Virus record (IMG/VR): IMGVR_UViG_3300008108_000529
Coordinates: 1-23,588 of that record
Origin: a virus
Length of the DNA: 23,588 nt
Strand: one strand, 5' to 3'
Position 1 is the first letter of the stretch. The number at the start of each line of letters is the position of its first letter. This document shows, piece after piece, positions 8,447 to 17,002 of this stretch. The notes beneath the pieces are model-generated. The model had not been told where the DNA came from and did no database searches. It was given only the letters and a program-made list of their open reading frames with translations. The position numbers were made by a program, and so were the translations under genes.

Positions 8447-11400
8447 ATGACAACAATAATCAAACTAAGACGAGATACAGCAGCAAATTGGGCTAATGCC
8501 AATCCAATATTAGCTTCAGGCGAACCAGGACTTGAAACCGATACGCTTAGAGTTAAATTTGGCGACGGTGTTACAGAATGGGCTAATCTTTCTTATCAAT
8601 CTGTAGGTAATGCCACGTTCGCTACATCAGCAGCAACAGCAAATGTTGCATATAGCGTTGACGTTTCAAACGTTGCTAATATAGGTAACATTGCAACTGT
8701 TGACTTAGACGGAAATGTTTTTAATGTATTAGCAGGAGACGGTACGTTTGTTACATTACCTGTAGTTCCTGTATTTGGAAATATTGCTACTATTAATTTA
8801 GATGGCAATGCATCAAATGCACTTAGAGGCGACGGATCGTTTGGGCCAGTTGATAGTGCAGGCACTTCTATCAGCAATGGATTAACTGATGTTTCAATTC
8901 CATCAGCTAATGGAAATGTACTGATTAATATAAATGATGGTAGTGCTGAATGGGAGTTTCAAGAAAATGGTACATTAATCTTACCAGGCGATTTAGCATT
9001 GCCAGGAGGATTAGCAACAATAACAACTACGAATGCCGGAGGTGATACCGAAATTAGTACTCCAGGTAATATTAAACTTCATAATTCAACAAGTGATTGG
9101 ATATTTGATGACACAGGTAATCTAACATTACCAGGTAATACTTTTGCAGTTAATTACGCTAACGGGTCAGCAGTTCAGTTAGGTGGTGGTAGTGGTAGCA
9201 CACTAGGATTTGATTACACTATAGGTAATGCCAATGTTGCAGGTCAATTTAGTACAAGTGCAAATGTTGCTGCTAATGTAACATCAATGGTAATTAATCC
9301 TGTAGCTTCAGGAAATATTAATTTAAAAGCATTAGTAGACTATTTTGAAGATAAAAAAGTAATCGCAACTATTTCAGATACTTCAAACAATCAAGCAAGT
9401 TATGATGTAGGAACATTTACGCCATCTTATAGTAGTTATAATGGTTGGAGAGCAGTCTACTCAAAACTATGGAATAATGATCCAGCATTCTGTAAAATAG
9501 GATTTTATCAAGACACAGCAAATTTTAGTGTCACAACTCAAACTAACACTGACAACGATGAATTTAGATTAAATCTTGATGATGGATTTACAGATGTATT
9601 AGGATTAATAATAATCTACACAGAAAATAGTAATTTTGTTCCAACAAAAGCAAACCTACAAGAGTATTTTGAAAACTTTGTAGATAATGTCTTAACTCCA
9701 GCAAGTGGTAACATAACAGACATAAGAACAAACTTCTATGCAAGTATAAAAGATACTACTGCTCTTATTACAGCCTGGGGCGAAAAACCATACAACTTAG
9801 ATTTTTACAATGGTTATCAATCATTATATGAAAACTTATCTGCAACATCTAATACTTCTGTAGCAGGATCAGGCTTTACTGCTAATGTTGCTTTAGCAGG
9901 TGACACTACATATATTGTAGTAAGTTTTGAAGGTGGCACCTTGTACGAAGTTGGAGACACACTTACTTTTGACGGTACTTCATTTAATGGTGTAACTGTA
10001 ACAAACGACATGGTATTAACGGTAACACAAGTATCAAGTGGGGCAATCACTGAATTTACTACAGCTGGTGTTAACTCAGCAGTTTGGCCAACAGACAACA
10101 TAGATGATGGGGGTAGTGATCAGTACGATACTGGAAATTTCTTAAAGACTAATCAGCAATCACCTGTTCCATATAGTAACGGTAATGTAGAAACCTCAGG
10201 AGCTTTCTCATCACAACCATGGTTTGTGGGTTATGCTTATGGTCAGTTTGTGTTCATTGGTGATAATCAAGGAACCGTTGTAAATGAGTTTGGAACTTTT
10301 GGTGAAACTGGATCAGACGGTAATGGACAAAGAAAAACAGGGGTCTTAAATGATCCAATTTATTATACAACAAGTTTAAGCGTACTAGATTCTACAAATG
10401 CATTTGATTTATCATCAGGATCATTCAAATTAACATTTGATGTTACTGGTCCTAATACACAGGGTGTTGTATTTCAAAATCAACGAACTATCAATACACT
10501 AACAAGTGATTTGTATATTAAAGCAGCGGACGATGTAAGAATACAATCTTCAGATTATGTAGAAATAAGTGCTGGAAACAAATTTCCTTACACTCAAAGT
10601 ACAGGTGGAGGTATAGGCATAAATGGTGGTCAAGGAAGTGATGGTAGAAATGTTAATGGAGTGAATGCAGGTGGTGGAGGTGGTATTACTATTCAAGCTG
10701 GATCAGCAGGTAGTGACGATGGTAATAGTGCCTTAGGAGGACAAGGCGGTACACTTTCTTTAATTGGTGGTAGTTCTAGTGGAAATAATATAGGCGGTGA
10801 AGTTGTTATAATAGGCGGGTATGGATCAGTTTATGGTAATGTTTCTATAGGCGTGAATAATAATAATTGGGTATTTGATAATAGCGGCAATTTAACATTA
10901 CCTAACAACACATTCAGTATTAACTATGCTAATGGTACACAAGTTCCATTAGGTGGTGCAACTAGCCAACTAGCTAACGGCAATGTTACACTTACACTAG
11001 AAACTAATGGAGATATTGTATTCCCATCAAGTGCTAAAGTAGTAAACGGCGGCAACAACCTAAACTTCCAACCAGGTGCTAATGGTGTTACACAAATCTA
11101 CAGTGCCGATGGTAATATATATTGGTCATTTCAGAATTATAATGCATTTGAAGTGCCAGATAATAGTAACATTTGGTCTTATTCAAACTTAGGAATTGCA
11201 GTTGATAGCCATAGATGGACGTTTGAAAACGACGGTAATTTAACATTACCAGGTGGAATGCAAATTGTCGGTGATGCAAATATATTTGGTTCAAATGTAG
11301 CAGCGGTTATAGCATACGATAATTTACCTTTACTTTCATTATCAACTGGAAATGCAGGCAGTGCTTCAAGTATATGGATTGAAAACGGTGATGATATTGC

Positions 11401-12280
11401 TAATAGTAATATTGCAGCAGTATACGCATCAACACCCGGAGCTGTTGGTAATGTAAGAATAGTATCTGGTACTAATGGTGCAAATGTTTATGTTTGGGAC
11501 TTTGACAATACTGGTAATTTATCAATACCAAGTAGAATAGTTGGAGTAAATGCACCTGATAACAATGGCTACTTACAATGGATAGGTAACAGTTCAGGTG
11601 ATGGCAGTGGTTATACGACATTAAACTTAGTACCAGATGATACATTAACAAGTGGCGACCAGTATGTAATACTTGATCCTACAGGTCCTGGTCATATTCA
11701 TATTAGAGCAGGTGGCACACAAGATGGCAGTAATGCAAGTTTATACTTAGGTGGTGAGAATAGTTACTTTATGGTGCCTGCAGGCAGCAATACATCAGTT
11801 TATGTTAATGCTGATGGTAATAGTTGGACATTTGGCAATGACGGTAACTTAAGTGCTCCAGGTGGAATTTCTGCTGCAGGTAATGTCGTAAGCAACGGAT
11901 CTGCTAGATTCTCTGGATCATTTGATGAATCAGAGGCTTCAACCGCTGGTTTATATTTAGGCTACGCTGGCAACACATCACGAATAATGTTTGGCACAGG
12001 AAACACAGCACAAACATTTGAAATTGATAATGACGCTGGAAATCTAAGATTCTATCAACCTGGAAATACTAAAGCTACTCTAACTTCAACAGGTGATTTA
12101 TCTATTCTAGGTAACATTACTGCAAATAATTTGAGTAATATTGTAGTTTGGACAACTGCTCCTGTAGCAAATACAAGTGCAGGAACTGCAGGTCAAGCAG
12201 CATATGATGCAGGTGGTAACTTGTATGTGTGCGTCACAACAAATACTTGGGCTAAATTCTCAGGTACAACAAGCTGGTAA
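8447..12280 (+). CDS. Very large tail fibre/adhesin with Mtd-like N-terminal domain (1277 residues)
   Basis: Residues 1-50 (TTIIKLRRDTAANWANANPI, then LASGEPGLETDTLRVKFGDG and WANLSYQ) match the N-terminal beta-domain of phage Mtd-like fibres, which anchors fibres to the baseplate. The shaft then carries six W-x-F-x-x-x-G-(N/T)-L-x-x-P units. Between units 2 and 3 is a roughly 560-residue non-repeat region: about residues 285-585 hold a folded-looking domain (LKALVDYFEDKKVIATISDT and AVYSKLWNNDPAFCKIGFYQ), and about 720-795 a Gly-rich segment (GGGIGINGGQGS, AGGGGGITIQAGS). The C-terminus (AGTAGQAAYDAGGNLYVCVT, then NTWAKFSG) is the same type of tip as in the fibre at 2766. A weak Shine-Dalgarno (TTTAGGA) precedes the ATG. 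It is the last and largest adhesin gene, ending 1 base before a terminator. Confidence 0.88.
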   Translation: MTTIIKLRRDTAANWANANPILASGEPGLETDTLRVKFGDGVTEWANLSYQSVGNATFATSAATANVAYSVDVSNVANIGNIATVDLDGNVFNVLAGDGTFVTLPVVPVFGNIATINLDGNASNALRGDGSFGPVDSAGTSISNGLTDVSIPSANGNVLININDGSAEWEFQENGTLILPGDLALPGGLATITTTNAGGDTEISTPGNIKLHNSTSDWIFDDTGNLTLPGNTFAVNYANGSAVQLGGGSGSTLGFDYTIGNANVAGQFSTSANVAANVTSMVINPVASGNINLKALVDYFEDKKVIATISDTSNNQASYDVGTFTPSYSSYNGWRAVYSKLWNNDPAFCKIGFYQDTANFSVTTQTNTDNDEFRLNLDDGFTDVLGLIIIYTENSNFVPTKANLQEYFENFVDNVLTPASGNITDIRTNFYASIKDTTALITAWGEKPYNLDFYNGYQSLYENLSATSNTSVAGSGFTANVALAGDTTYIVVSFEGGTLYEVGDTLTFDGTSFNGVTVTNDMVLTVTQVSSGAITEFTTAGVNSAVWPTDNIDDGGSDQYDTGNFLKTNQQSPVPYSNGNVETSGAFSSQPWFVGYAYGQFVFIGDNQGTVVNEFGTFGETGSDGNGQRKTGVLNDPIYYTTSLSVLDSTNAFDLSSGSFKLTFDVTGPNTQGVVFQNQRTINTLTSDLYIKAADDVRIQSSDYVEISAGNKFPYTQSTGGGIGINGGQGSDGRNVNGVNAGGGGGITIQAGSAGSDDGNSALGGQGGTLSLIGGSSSGNNIGGEVVIIGGYGSVYGNVSIGVNNNNWVFDNSGNLTLPNNTFSINYANGTQVPLGGATSQLANGNVTLTLETNGDIVFPSSAKVVNGGNNLNFQPGANGVTQIYSADGNIYWSFQNYNAFEVPDNSNIWSYSNLGIAVDSHRWTFENDGNLTLPGGMQIVGDANIFGSNVAAVIAYDNLPLLSLSTGNAGSASSIWIENGDDIANSNIAAVYASTPGAVGNVRIVSGTNGANVYVWDFDNTGNLSIPSRIVGVNAPDNNGYLQWIGNSSGDGSGYTTLNLVPDDTLTSGDQYVILDPTGPGHIHIRAGGTQDGSNASLYLGGENSYFMVPAGSNTSVYVNADGNSWTFGNDGNLSAPGGISAAGNVVSNGSARFSGSFDESEASTAGLYLGYAGNTSRIMFGTGNTAQTFEIDNDAGNLRFYQPGNTKATLTSTGDLSILGNITANNLSNIVVWTTAPVANTSAGTAGQAAYDAGGNLYVCVTTNTWAKFSGTTSW
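8951..11863 (+). repeat. Six W-x-F...GNLTLP fibre repeats
   Basis: Units begin at 8951 (WEFQENGTLILPG), 9098 (WIFDDTGNLTLPG), 10868 (WVFDNSGNLTLPN), 11216 (WTFENDGNLTLPG), 11495 (WDFDNTGNLSIPS) and 11825 (WTFGNDGNLSAPG). Units 2 and 3 also share the following (F)-(A/S)-(V/I)-NYANG stretch, and they are separated by 1770 bases. Confidence 0.82.
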
Positions 12281-12306
12281 AATAAAGCCCCATAAGGGGC
12301 TTTATT
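12281..12306 (+). terminator. Perfect-stem hairpin terminator
   Basis: Eleven perfectly paired bases (12281-12291 with 12296-12306) close an ATAA loop directly after the fibre stop codon. The 3' arm ends in CTTTATT rather than a pure T run. The A-rich 5' arm and T-rich 3' arm would allow function on either strand. It closes the adhesin block. Confidence 0.85.
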
Positions 12307-12324
12307 CATTCTATAGCAAAAAAC

Positions 12325-12332
12325 GATAAATA
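12325..12332 (+). promoter_or_regulatory. T4-like late promoter box GATAAATA
   Basis: CGATAAATAC lies 18 bases after the terminator and 23 bases before the ATG at 12356. It is the same octamer as at 1519 and 17792, each time in an intergenic gap at the head of a gene block. This copy leaves room for a short untranslated leader. Confidence 0.65.
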
Positions 12333-12355
12333 CTAGATATATTTGGAATATATCT

Positions 12356-14779
12356 ATGAAAATCAAACAACTCTCAGAAACGACAGCGGGTGCAGTAGCA
12401 AGTGTCGCAATGCCAATAGGTAAAACTCATAAAAGAACGGAAGAAGCGGCTAATCCAGCACAACAAGCAGCAATTGCTATCAGTATGAAGAAAGCTGGTA
12501 AGAAGCCAAAGAACCTAAAAGAAAGTTATATTGAGAAGAATCCTGATAGTTTTTTAGATGACGATTTTTATGCATTTGATCCTGAAACAAAAGTGATTAA
12601 GGGCACCTGGAGCCACAAGTCAGTTGGCCGCAGACACCATGAACATGAAGCACAACAAAAGGGGTATGAGGTTGTTAGTGGTATGAGAGCAAAACGATTA
12701 GGACTATTAGTTAAAAATAGTGTAGCGGAAGGAAAAGATGAATCTTTACGTAAAGCTATAACAGATTATGATTATAATAAAAATAATCAGACACCAACAA
12801 CGCCCTCTCCTGAACAAAAAGCACAAATAAAAAAAGACGTATCCGACTATAATAAAGAAAAAGAAGAAAAGCAAAAACAAGGTGTAAAAGAAGATTGGCA
12901 AAAGGTCAATAAGAGCGATAACACTGATGGTATGAGTCGTAAAGCAGTTAAAGCATACCGTCGTGAGAACCCAGGCAGTAAATTAAAAACAGCAGTTACT
13001 ACAAAGCCAAGTAAGCTAAAGAAAGGTAGTAAGAGTGCTAAACGCCGTAAAAGTTTCTGTGCTAGAATGAGTGGCATGAAGAAAGCACATGCTAGTGCAA
13101 AAACTAAGCGTAATCCTGATAGCCCAATCAATAAAGCATTACGCCGTTGGAATTGCGAATCTATAGAAGATATGCGTAATCTTATTGAGAATGCAGAAAG
13201 AATGATTGCTGAAGAAAAGAAAAGATTAGATCCTAAATGCTGGGACGGTTACAAAAAGCAAGGCACTAAAATGAAGGGCGGAGTTCGTGTAAACAACTGT
13301 GTACCTATTGAAGAAGAAAATAAAGGCCTGTATTACAATGTGCAAAAAAAGCGTGAAAGAATTAAACATGGTTCAGGTGAGCGTATGCGTAAGCCAGGCA
13401 CTAAAGGTGCTCCTACTGCACAAGCATGGCGTGATGCGGCAAAAACTGCAAAAACAGAAAGCAACATCATGCGTGGTATGTTAGAAGCTGCATTAAGTGA
13501 GGAAGAATTATTATTAGCACCAGGACAAGGTGTTAGATTTAAAACTGAACTAATGCCAAAGCGTACTGACCATGAAGTTGAAATGGCACGTAATCAATTA
13601 AGATCAAGTTTTGAAAATGCAAAACACATTTATCAAAGTATTAAGGATTTAAGTGAGATACAGGGACTTGATGGTTGGGTTCAAGCAAAGATTACTAAAG
13701 CTAGTGATTACTTAGAAGCAGTCAATCAATATCTTGAGGGTAAAAAAGAGATGCTTGAAATACAAAGTGAGGTAGATCATCAAGTTGAAGAACAGTATCC
13801 AGCTCAACAATATAGTCCAAGAGGTGTGCCATTAAAACAAGCTCCTACAGCACCAGTAAATGTACCTCAAGGTTGGCAAGCAAATACTCAGGCAGATGGT
13901 AGTACACGTATATCCAAACAAGGTAGTATGCCTAGAGCCCAGTATCAACAGAACATGGCAAACTATAAAGCACAAAACTGGACTCCACAAAATATTGCAG
14001 ATTATGACAGAAGAATGGCTTCAGGTCAAGGATATTCTGATGCAGAAAAGTATGCAAATTATCAAGCTGGTGTAAAAGCAAGTGGTCGTGAGGATCCTGA
14101 GACACTAGCAATGTTAATACCAGATGAAAATGTTCGTAATCAATTACAACAACAACCAACAAATGAAAACGACAATGATAATTCGTATATGTATACCCAA
14201 AGAAGTTATACAAATCAAGATGGGGACGAGAGTTTTAACAGAAGAACTGCTTCAATTAGACCAGATAGTCAAGGTAACACACAAATAAGGGCGGTTGATA
14301 CAGGAAGAGCGTTGGGTGATGAAATGACTATAAATGCTACTGTACCAAAGCACGTTAAAGTAAATATGGTCCCACAGCGTAACTTAAAAGAGACAGAAAA
14401 ATTATCATCACGTGAAAAGTTTAAGCGCAGTTTGAAACGTGCAGGATATGATCCTGATGCCGGTGCAGATAGGTTGTTAAAGTTGATTGCTAGACAAGCA
14501 GAAGAACGCAAAGAGTTTGAAAGAAAGCAAAAAGAAGAGGATGAAGAATTCTATAAAAACAGAAAGTTAAAAGAACAAGATCCTCAACCTGTTGATAATA
14601 AACAACAAGAACAACCAAAGTCAAACAAACTGTTTGATGTATTAAAGAGTATCGGTGACGTTGCATTGCCAGTTGGTAGAGCTATTTACGGTATGCAAAA
14701 CAGAGATATTCCTGCTGATGTAAAGGGTGAAATAAAAACACGTTTACATAATTATGTTACAGGCGAGCCAAACAAATGA
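12356..14779 (+). CDS. Modular phage protein, possibly packaged in the capsid (807 residues)
   Basis: The protein is highly charged, without signal or membrane segments, and is a string of modules I recall from many phage proteins of unknown function. These are NPAQQAAIAISMKKAGKK (residues 33-50); an FDPETKVIKGTWSHKSVGRR piece (about 74-93); RKAVKAYRRENPGSKL to the SFCARMSGMKKAH stretch (about 195-240); LDPKCW...GGVRVNNCVP (about 292-315); KHGSGERMRKPGTKGAPTAQ (about 336-355); and HEVEMARNQL...WVQAKITKASDYLEAV (about 405-460). Gln-rich linkers and a Lys/Glu-rich coiled-coil-like segment follow (about 680-740). The N-terminus MKIKQLSE|T ends in an L-x-E motif like T4-type prohead protease sites. 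It opens the third transcription block and overlaps the next gene by ATGA. The role is unknown; an internal head protein is my inference. Confidence 0.75.
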   Translation: MKIKQLSETTAGAVASVAMPIGKTHKRTEEAANPAQQAAIAISMKKAGKKPKNLKESYIEKNPDSFLDDDFYAFDPETKVIKGTWSHKSVGRRHHEHEAQQKGYEVVSGMRAKRLGLLVKNSVAEGKDESLRKAITDYDYNKNNQTPTTPSPEQKAQIKKDVSDYNKEKEEKQKQGVKEDWQKVNKSDNTDGMSRKAVKAYRRENPGSKLKTAVTTKPSKLKKGSKSAKRRKSFCARMSGMKKAHASAKTKRNPDSPINKALRRWNCESIEDMRNLIENAERMIAEEKKRLDPKCWDGYKKQGTKMKGGVRVNNCVPIEEENKGLYYNVQKKRERIKHGSGERMRKPGTKGAPTAQAWRDAAKTAKTESNIMRGMLEAALSEEELLLAPGQGVRFKTELMPKRTDHEVEMARNQLRSSFENAKHIYQSIKDLSEIQGLDGWVQAKITKASDYLEAVNQYLEGKKEMLEIQSEVDHQVEEQYPAQQYSPRGVPLKQAPTAPVNVPQGWQANTQADGSTRISKQGSMPRAQYQQNMANYKAQNWTPQNIADYDRRMASGQGYSDAEKYANYQAGVKASGREDPETLAMLIPDENVRNQLQQQPTNENDNDNSYMYTQRSYTNQDGDESFNRRTASIRPDSQGNTQIRAVDTGRALGDEMTINATVPKHVKVNMVPQRNLKETEKLSSREKFKRSLKRAGYDPDAGADRLLKLIARQAEERKEFERKQKEEDEEFYKNRKLKEQDPQPVDNKQQEQPKSNKLFDVLKSIGDVALPVGRAIYGMQNRDIPADVKGEIKTRLHNYVTGEPNK

Positions 14780-16257
14780 AATTTATAGAACTTTTTGAAG
14801 GTGCTGAACCACAATTACCAGGTGCACCAAGTGGAATACAAATTATGACTCCGCAACAATTTGTTGCTAAAAGTCAATCAGGTCAAGAACCAACTCCTGA
14901 TGAAGAAGTTGAAGAATCAGCTAAAACAAATAAATTTGAATTTGGAAAAAATTTTATTATTTACGCTGAAATACCAGATGAAAAAAATGGTCCTTTTATT
15001 CCTCAAAAATTAGAGTTTAAGTATGGTAAAGACGAGGCTCATGCTGAAGAAATTTTTAAACAATTACTAAACCATGGCGGTGTAAGACATAAAAATGTAG
15101 TCGCAAAGGAAATTTCAATAGATGAAGCTACTAAACTTCCAGCGAGTACTAGAGAATTAAAAGGACAAGAACTTACGGATTATCTAGACCGTATTCGTGG
15201 CACCACTGATATTGATAAAAAGACCGGGCAACCTAAGGTTGATAAAAAGGGTAAAGAAAAGTATATAAGTGGTAAAACTAAACTAGACAAGTATAGAATG
15301 CCATATATTCATCGTAGTGCAGTATTAGGTTTCTATTCACCTGAAGGCAAGAAGTATGATATTGATAAATTAAAAAATGCGATGAGGCAGCGTCCTGCTA
15401 AGTTATTAAAGCAGAACGAAAAAATGAAACACAGCAACGGAGAACTAGTACAATTCTTCAATATTGGTTTCGCTGCATTAGTTGGTTCTGCTGTTGATGA
15501 GACAACAAATGAAATCATTATCGTTAATACTTGTCCTGGTGCAGGCTCATGTAAAGTAGATTGCTTTGCTATGAAAGGTGGTAAGATTCAATATGATGGT
15601 CCTTGGTTAAGCGATGCACGAATTCTTACTTTCTTATTAAATGACCCAGAAGGTTTCAAAGCACAATTAAATTCTGAAATTGCTAAAGAAGCAAAAGCAG
15701 GCGCAACTTACAAAAAAGGTCCCTATAGCGTTTCAATTCGTTGGCATGATGCAGGTGACTTCTTTAGTCCTGAATACTTAGGTTTAGCATTTGATATTGC
15801 AAGGGCTAATCCTACAGTTAAGTTTTATGCTTACACAAAAATGGCTAGTGCTGCTCTTGCACAAAAGCCAGCAAACTTTATTATCAACTGGAGTGAAGGT
15901 GCTCATACTAGCCAAGAAAAACAAATTAAAGCGGCTGATCCTAACCTAGAGCGCACAAAGAATTCACGCATTGTTCCTGATAAACTATTCCAAGATTTAT
16001 TGGTTAAGGACGAAAAGGGTAATTTAATTAAGGGTAGTGACGGCCAATGGCAAGTACAACCTGACAAACTTAAAGAATTAAAAATGCGTTTAGGACAAGC
16101 ATATGGTATTAGTGCAAATTCAATATTATCATATGATGAATATACATCAAAACCAAAAACAGGTGGAATGAAGTACAATGTTATTGTTGCCCCTGGTGAA
16201 GGTGACATAAGTGCTAACGATCCAAACGTATTAAGCACATTATTATTGAGACATTAA
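14776..16257 (+). CDS. Gp88-family phage protein with Cys cluster
   Basis: Of the 493 residues, the core from about residue 205 matches the Gene product 88 family known from mycobacteriophages: FNIGFAAL, then C253-PGAGS-C259-KVD-C263-FAMKG, then SIRWHDAGDFFSPEYLGLAF (H324, D325, D328), and VKFYAYTKMA. The CX5CX3C cluster together with the HDAGD motif suggests a metal-dependent enzyme; the reaction is unknown to me. The N-terminal 200 residues are a phage-specific extension containing Lys-rich pieces (DKKTGQPKVDKKGKEKYISG). The start MKFIELFE|GA has the L-x-E shape of the capsid-targeting peptides described for later genes. ATG overlaps the previous stop (ATGA), and the dps-like gene follows after 1 base. 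Family call is good; function is unknown. Confidence 0.8.
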   Translation: MKFIELFEGAEPQLPGAPSGIQIMTPQQFVAKSQSGQEPTPDEEVEESAKTNKFEFGKNFIIYAEIPDEKNGPFIPQKLEFKYGKDEAHAEEIFKQLLNHGGVRHKNVVAKEISIDEATKLPASTRELKGQELTDYLDRIRGTTDIDKKTGQPKVDKKGKEKYISGKTKLDKYRMPYIHRSAVLGFYSPEGKKYDIDKLKNAMRQRPAKLLKQNEKMKHSNGELVQFFNIGFAALVGSAVDETTNEIIIVNTCPGAGSCKVDCFAMKGGKIQYDGPWLSDARILTFLLNDPEGFKAQLNSEIAKEAKAGATYKKGPYSVSIRWHDAGDFFSPEYLGLAFDIARANPTVKFYAYTKMASAALAQKPANFIINWSEGAHTSQEKQIKAADPNLERTKNSRIVPDKLFQDLLVKDEKGNLIKGSDGQWQVQPDKLKELKMRLGQAYGISANSILSYDEYTSKPKTGGMKYNVIVAPGEGDISANDPNVLSTLLLRH

Positions 16258-16258
16258 A

Positions 16259-16699
16259 ATGCTATCAGATAACTTAAAAGTATTATTAGCAAGTACGCAA
16301 AGCTTTGCAATCAAATCACAAAACTTTCATTGGAACATTGAGGGTAGTGATTTCCCACAATATCATGAATTTTATGATAATCTTTACAATGATGTTCACA
16401 ACACAATTGATAGAATTGCTGAGTATGTAAGAATATTAGGACACTATACTCCTGGCAGTTTACAGCGTTATGGTGAACTGACTATCATTCCTGATCAAAC
16501 AAAGATTCCTAGAGCAGAATTAATGTTTATGGAAACATTAAGTGACATTGAAAGAATGCTCGAATTAATTATACCTATGTTTGATGAAGCAACTAATGAA
16601 AGACAACAAGGTATTGCAAACTTTTTAGCAGAGTTACAAGATTTGTATGGCAAGAAAGCTTGGTTCATTCGTAGTATTCTTAAACGTGAAAGAGCATAA
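16259..16699 (+). CDS. dps: Dps-like ferritin (DNA protection during starvation family)
   Basis: The 146-residue product has the usual length of compact Dps proteins and the full ferroxidase site. H24 (in NFHWNIEG), H36 and D40 (HEFYD), D51 and E55 (TIDRIAEY) fall at the same relative spacing as H51, H63, D67, D78 and E82 of E. coli Dps. The four-helix bundle continues through ELMFMETLSDIERMLELI and ends with KKAWFIRSIL. Dps proteins form 12-subunit shells that oxidise Fe2+ with peroxide and store iron; many also bind DNA. There is no long Lys-rich N-terminal tail here, so DNA binding is uncertain. The start lies 1 base after the previous stop; the stop overlaps the next ATG (TAATG). In a phage it could protect DNA from oxidative damage or sequester iron. 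Confidence 0.9.
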   Translation: MLSDNLKVLLASTQSFAIKSQNFHWNIEGSDFPQYHEFYDNLYNDVHNTIDRIAEYVRILGHYTPGSLQRYGELTIIPDQTKIPRAELMFMETLSDIERMLELIIPMFDEATNERQQGIANFLAELQDLYGKKAWFIRSILKRERA

Positions 16700-16758
16700 T
16701 GGATCCAAACACTAATCCAGATGATGATCGCCCAGTTGTTCCTTACGGAGAACACTAA
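16699..16758 (+). CDS. 19-residue coupled micro-ORF
   Basis: ATG at 16699 overlaps the dps stop (TAATG), and its own TAA overlaps the next ATG (TAATG again), so three genes are linked by identical overlaps. The peptide MDPNTNPDDDRPVVPYGEH is acidic and Pro-rich. TACGGAG close to its end provides the Shine-Dalgarno for the following gene, so the frame may serve mainly as a translational bridge. I recognise no family. Retention of an ATG-to-stop frame with overlaps on both sides argues that it is read. Confidence 0.5.
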   Translation: MDPNTNPDDDRPVVPYGEH

Positions 16759-16940
16759 TGAAAGCCAAAGAGTTTTTAGAAAAAATTAACAAATATTCAG
16801 CTAGAGTCAAAGTAAAAGTTGGAAGCAATTCTACGACAGTAAATACTGTTGTATTTGCAGATAACGTATCGCAAGCACGTGCATTATTACAAGCAGCATA
16901 TGGTGATAATAGCGTAGTTTCATTAGACAAGTTGAGTTAA
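16758..16940 (+). CDS. Small phage protein of unknown function (60 residues)
   Basis: Begins MKAKEFLEKINKY, which resembles the MRAxEFIxE starts of later genes, although the P3 residue is F rather than I/L. The rest is a small alpha/beta protein: a basic strand ARVKVKVGSN, then TVNTVVFADNVSQARALLQA and a short tail. The strand, then an xAxxxxQAxxLLxAxYG helix, is a pattern I have seen in small T4-like phage proteins without known function. GGAG at 16747-16750 gives a Shine-Dalgarno 7 bases before the ATG. It is the last gene before the structured region ahead of the desaturase. Confidence 0.65.
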   Translation: MKAKEFLEKINKYSARVKVKVGSNSTTVNTVVFADNVSQARALLQAAYGDNSVVSLDKLS

Positions 16941-17002
16941 TTTATGATTTCAGAAATTGATGGCACTATCCACAGATCAAGAACTTGTAATACAATACAG
17001 GC

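Noticed and set aside
8447-12280. Diversity-generating retroelement suggested by the Mtd-like N-terminus
   Set aside because: No reverse transcriptase, template/variable repeat pair or C-type lectin tip is present in the window. The N-terminal anchor domain is common in fibres without such systems.
12847-14511. Several 60-95-residue frames in other phases within the 807-residue gene
   Set aside because: Shadows of a Lys/Glu/Gln-rich coding region, without ribosome binding sites or recognisable products.
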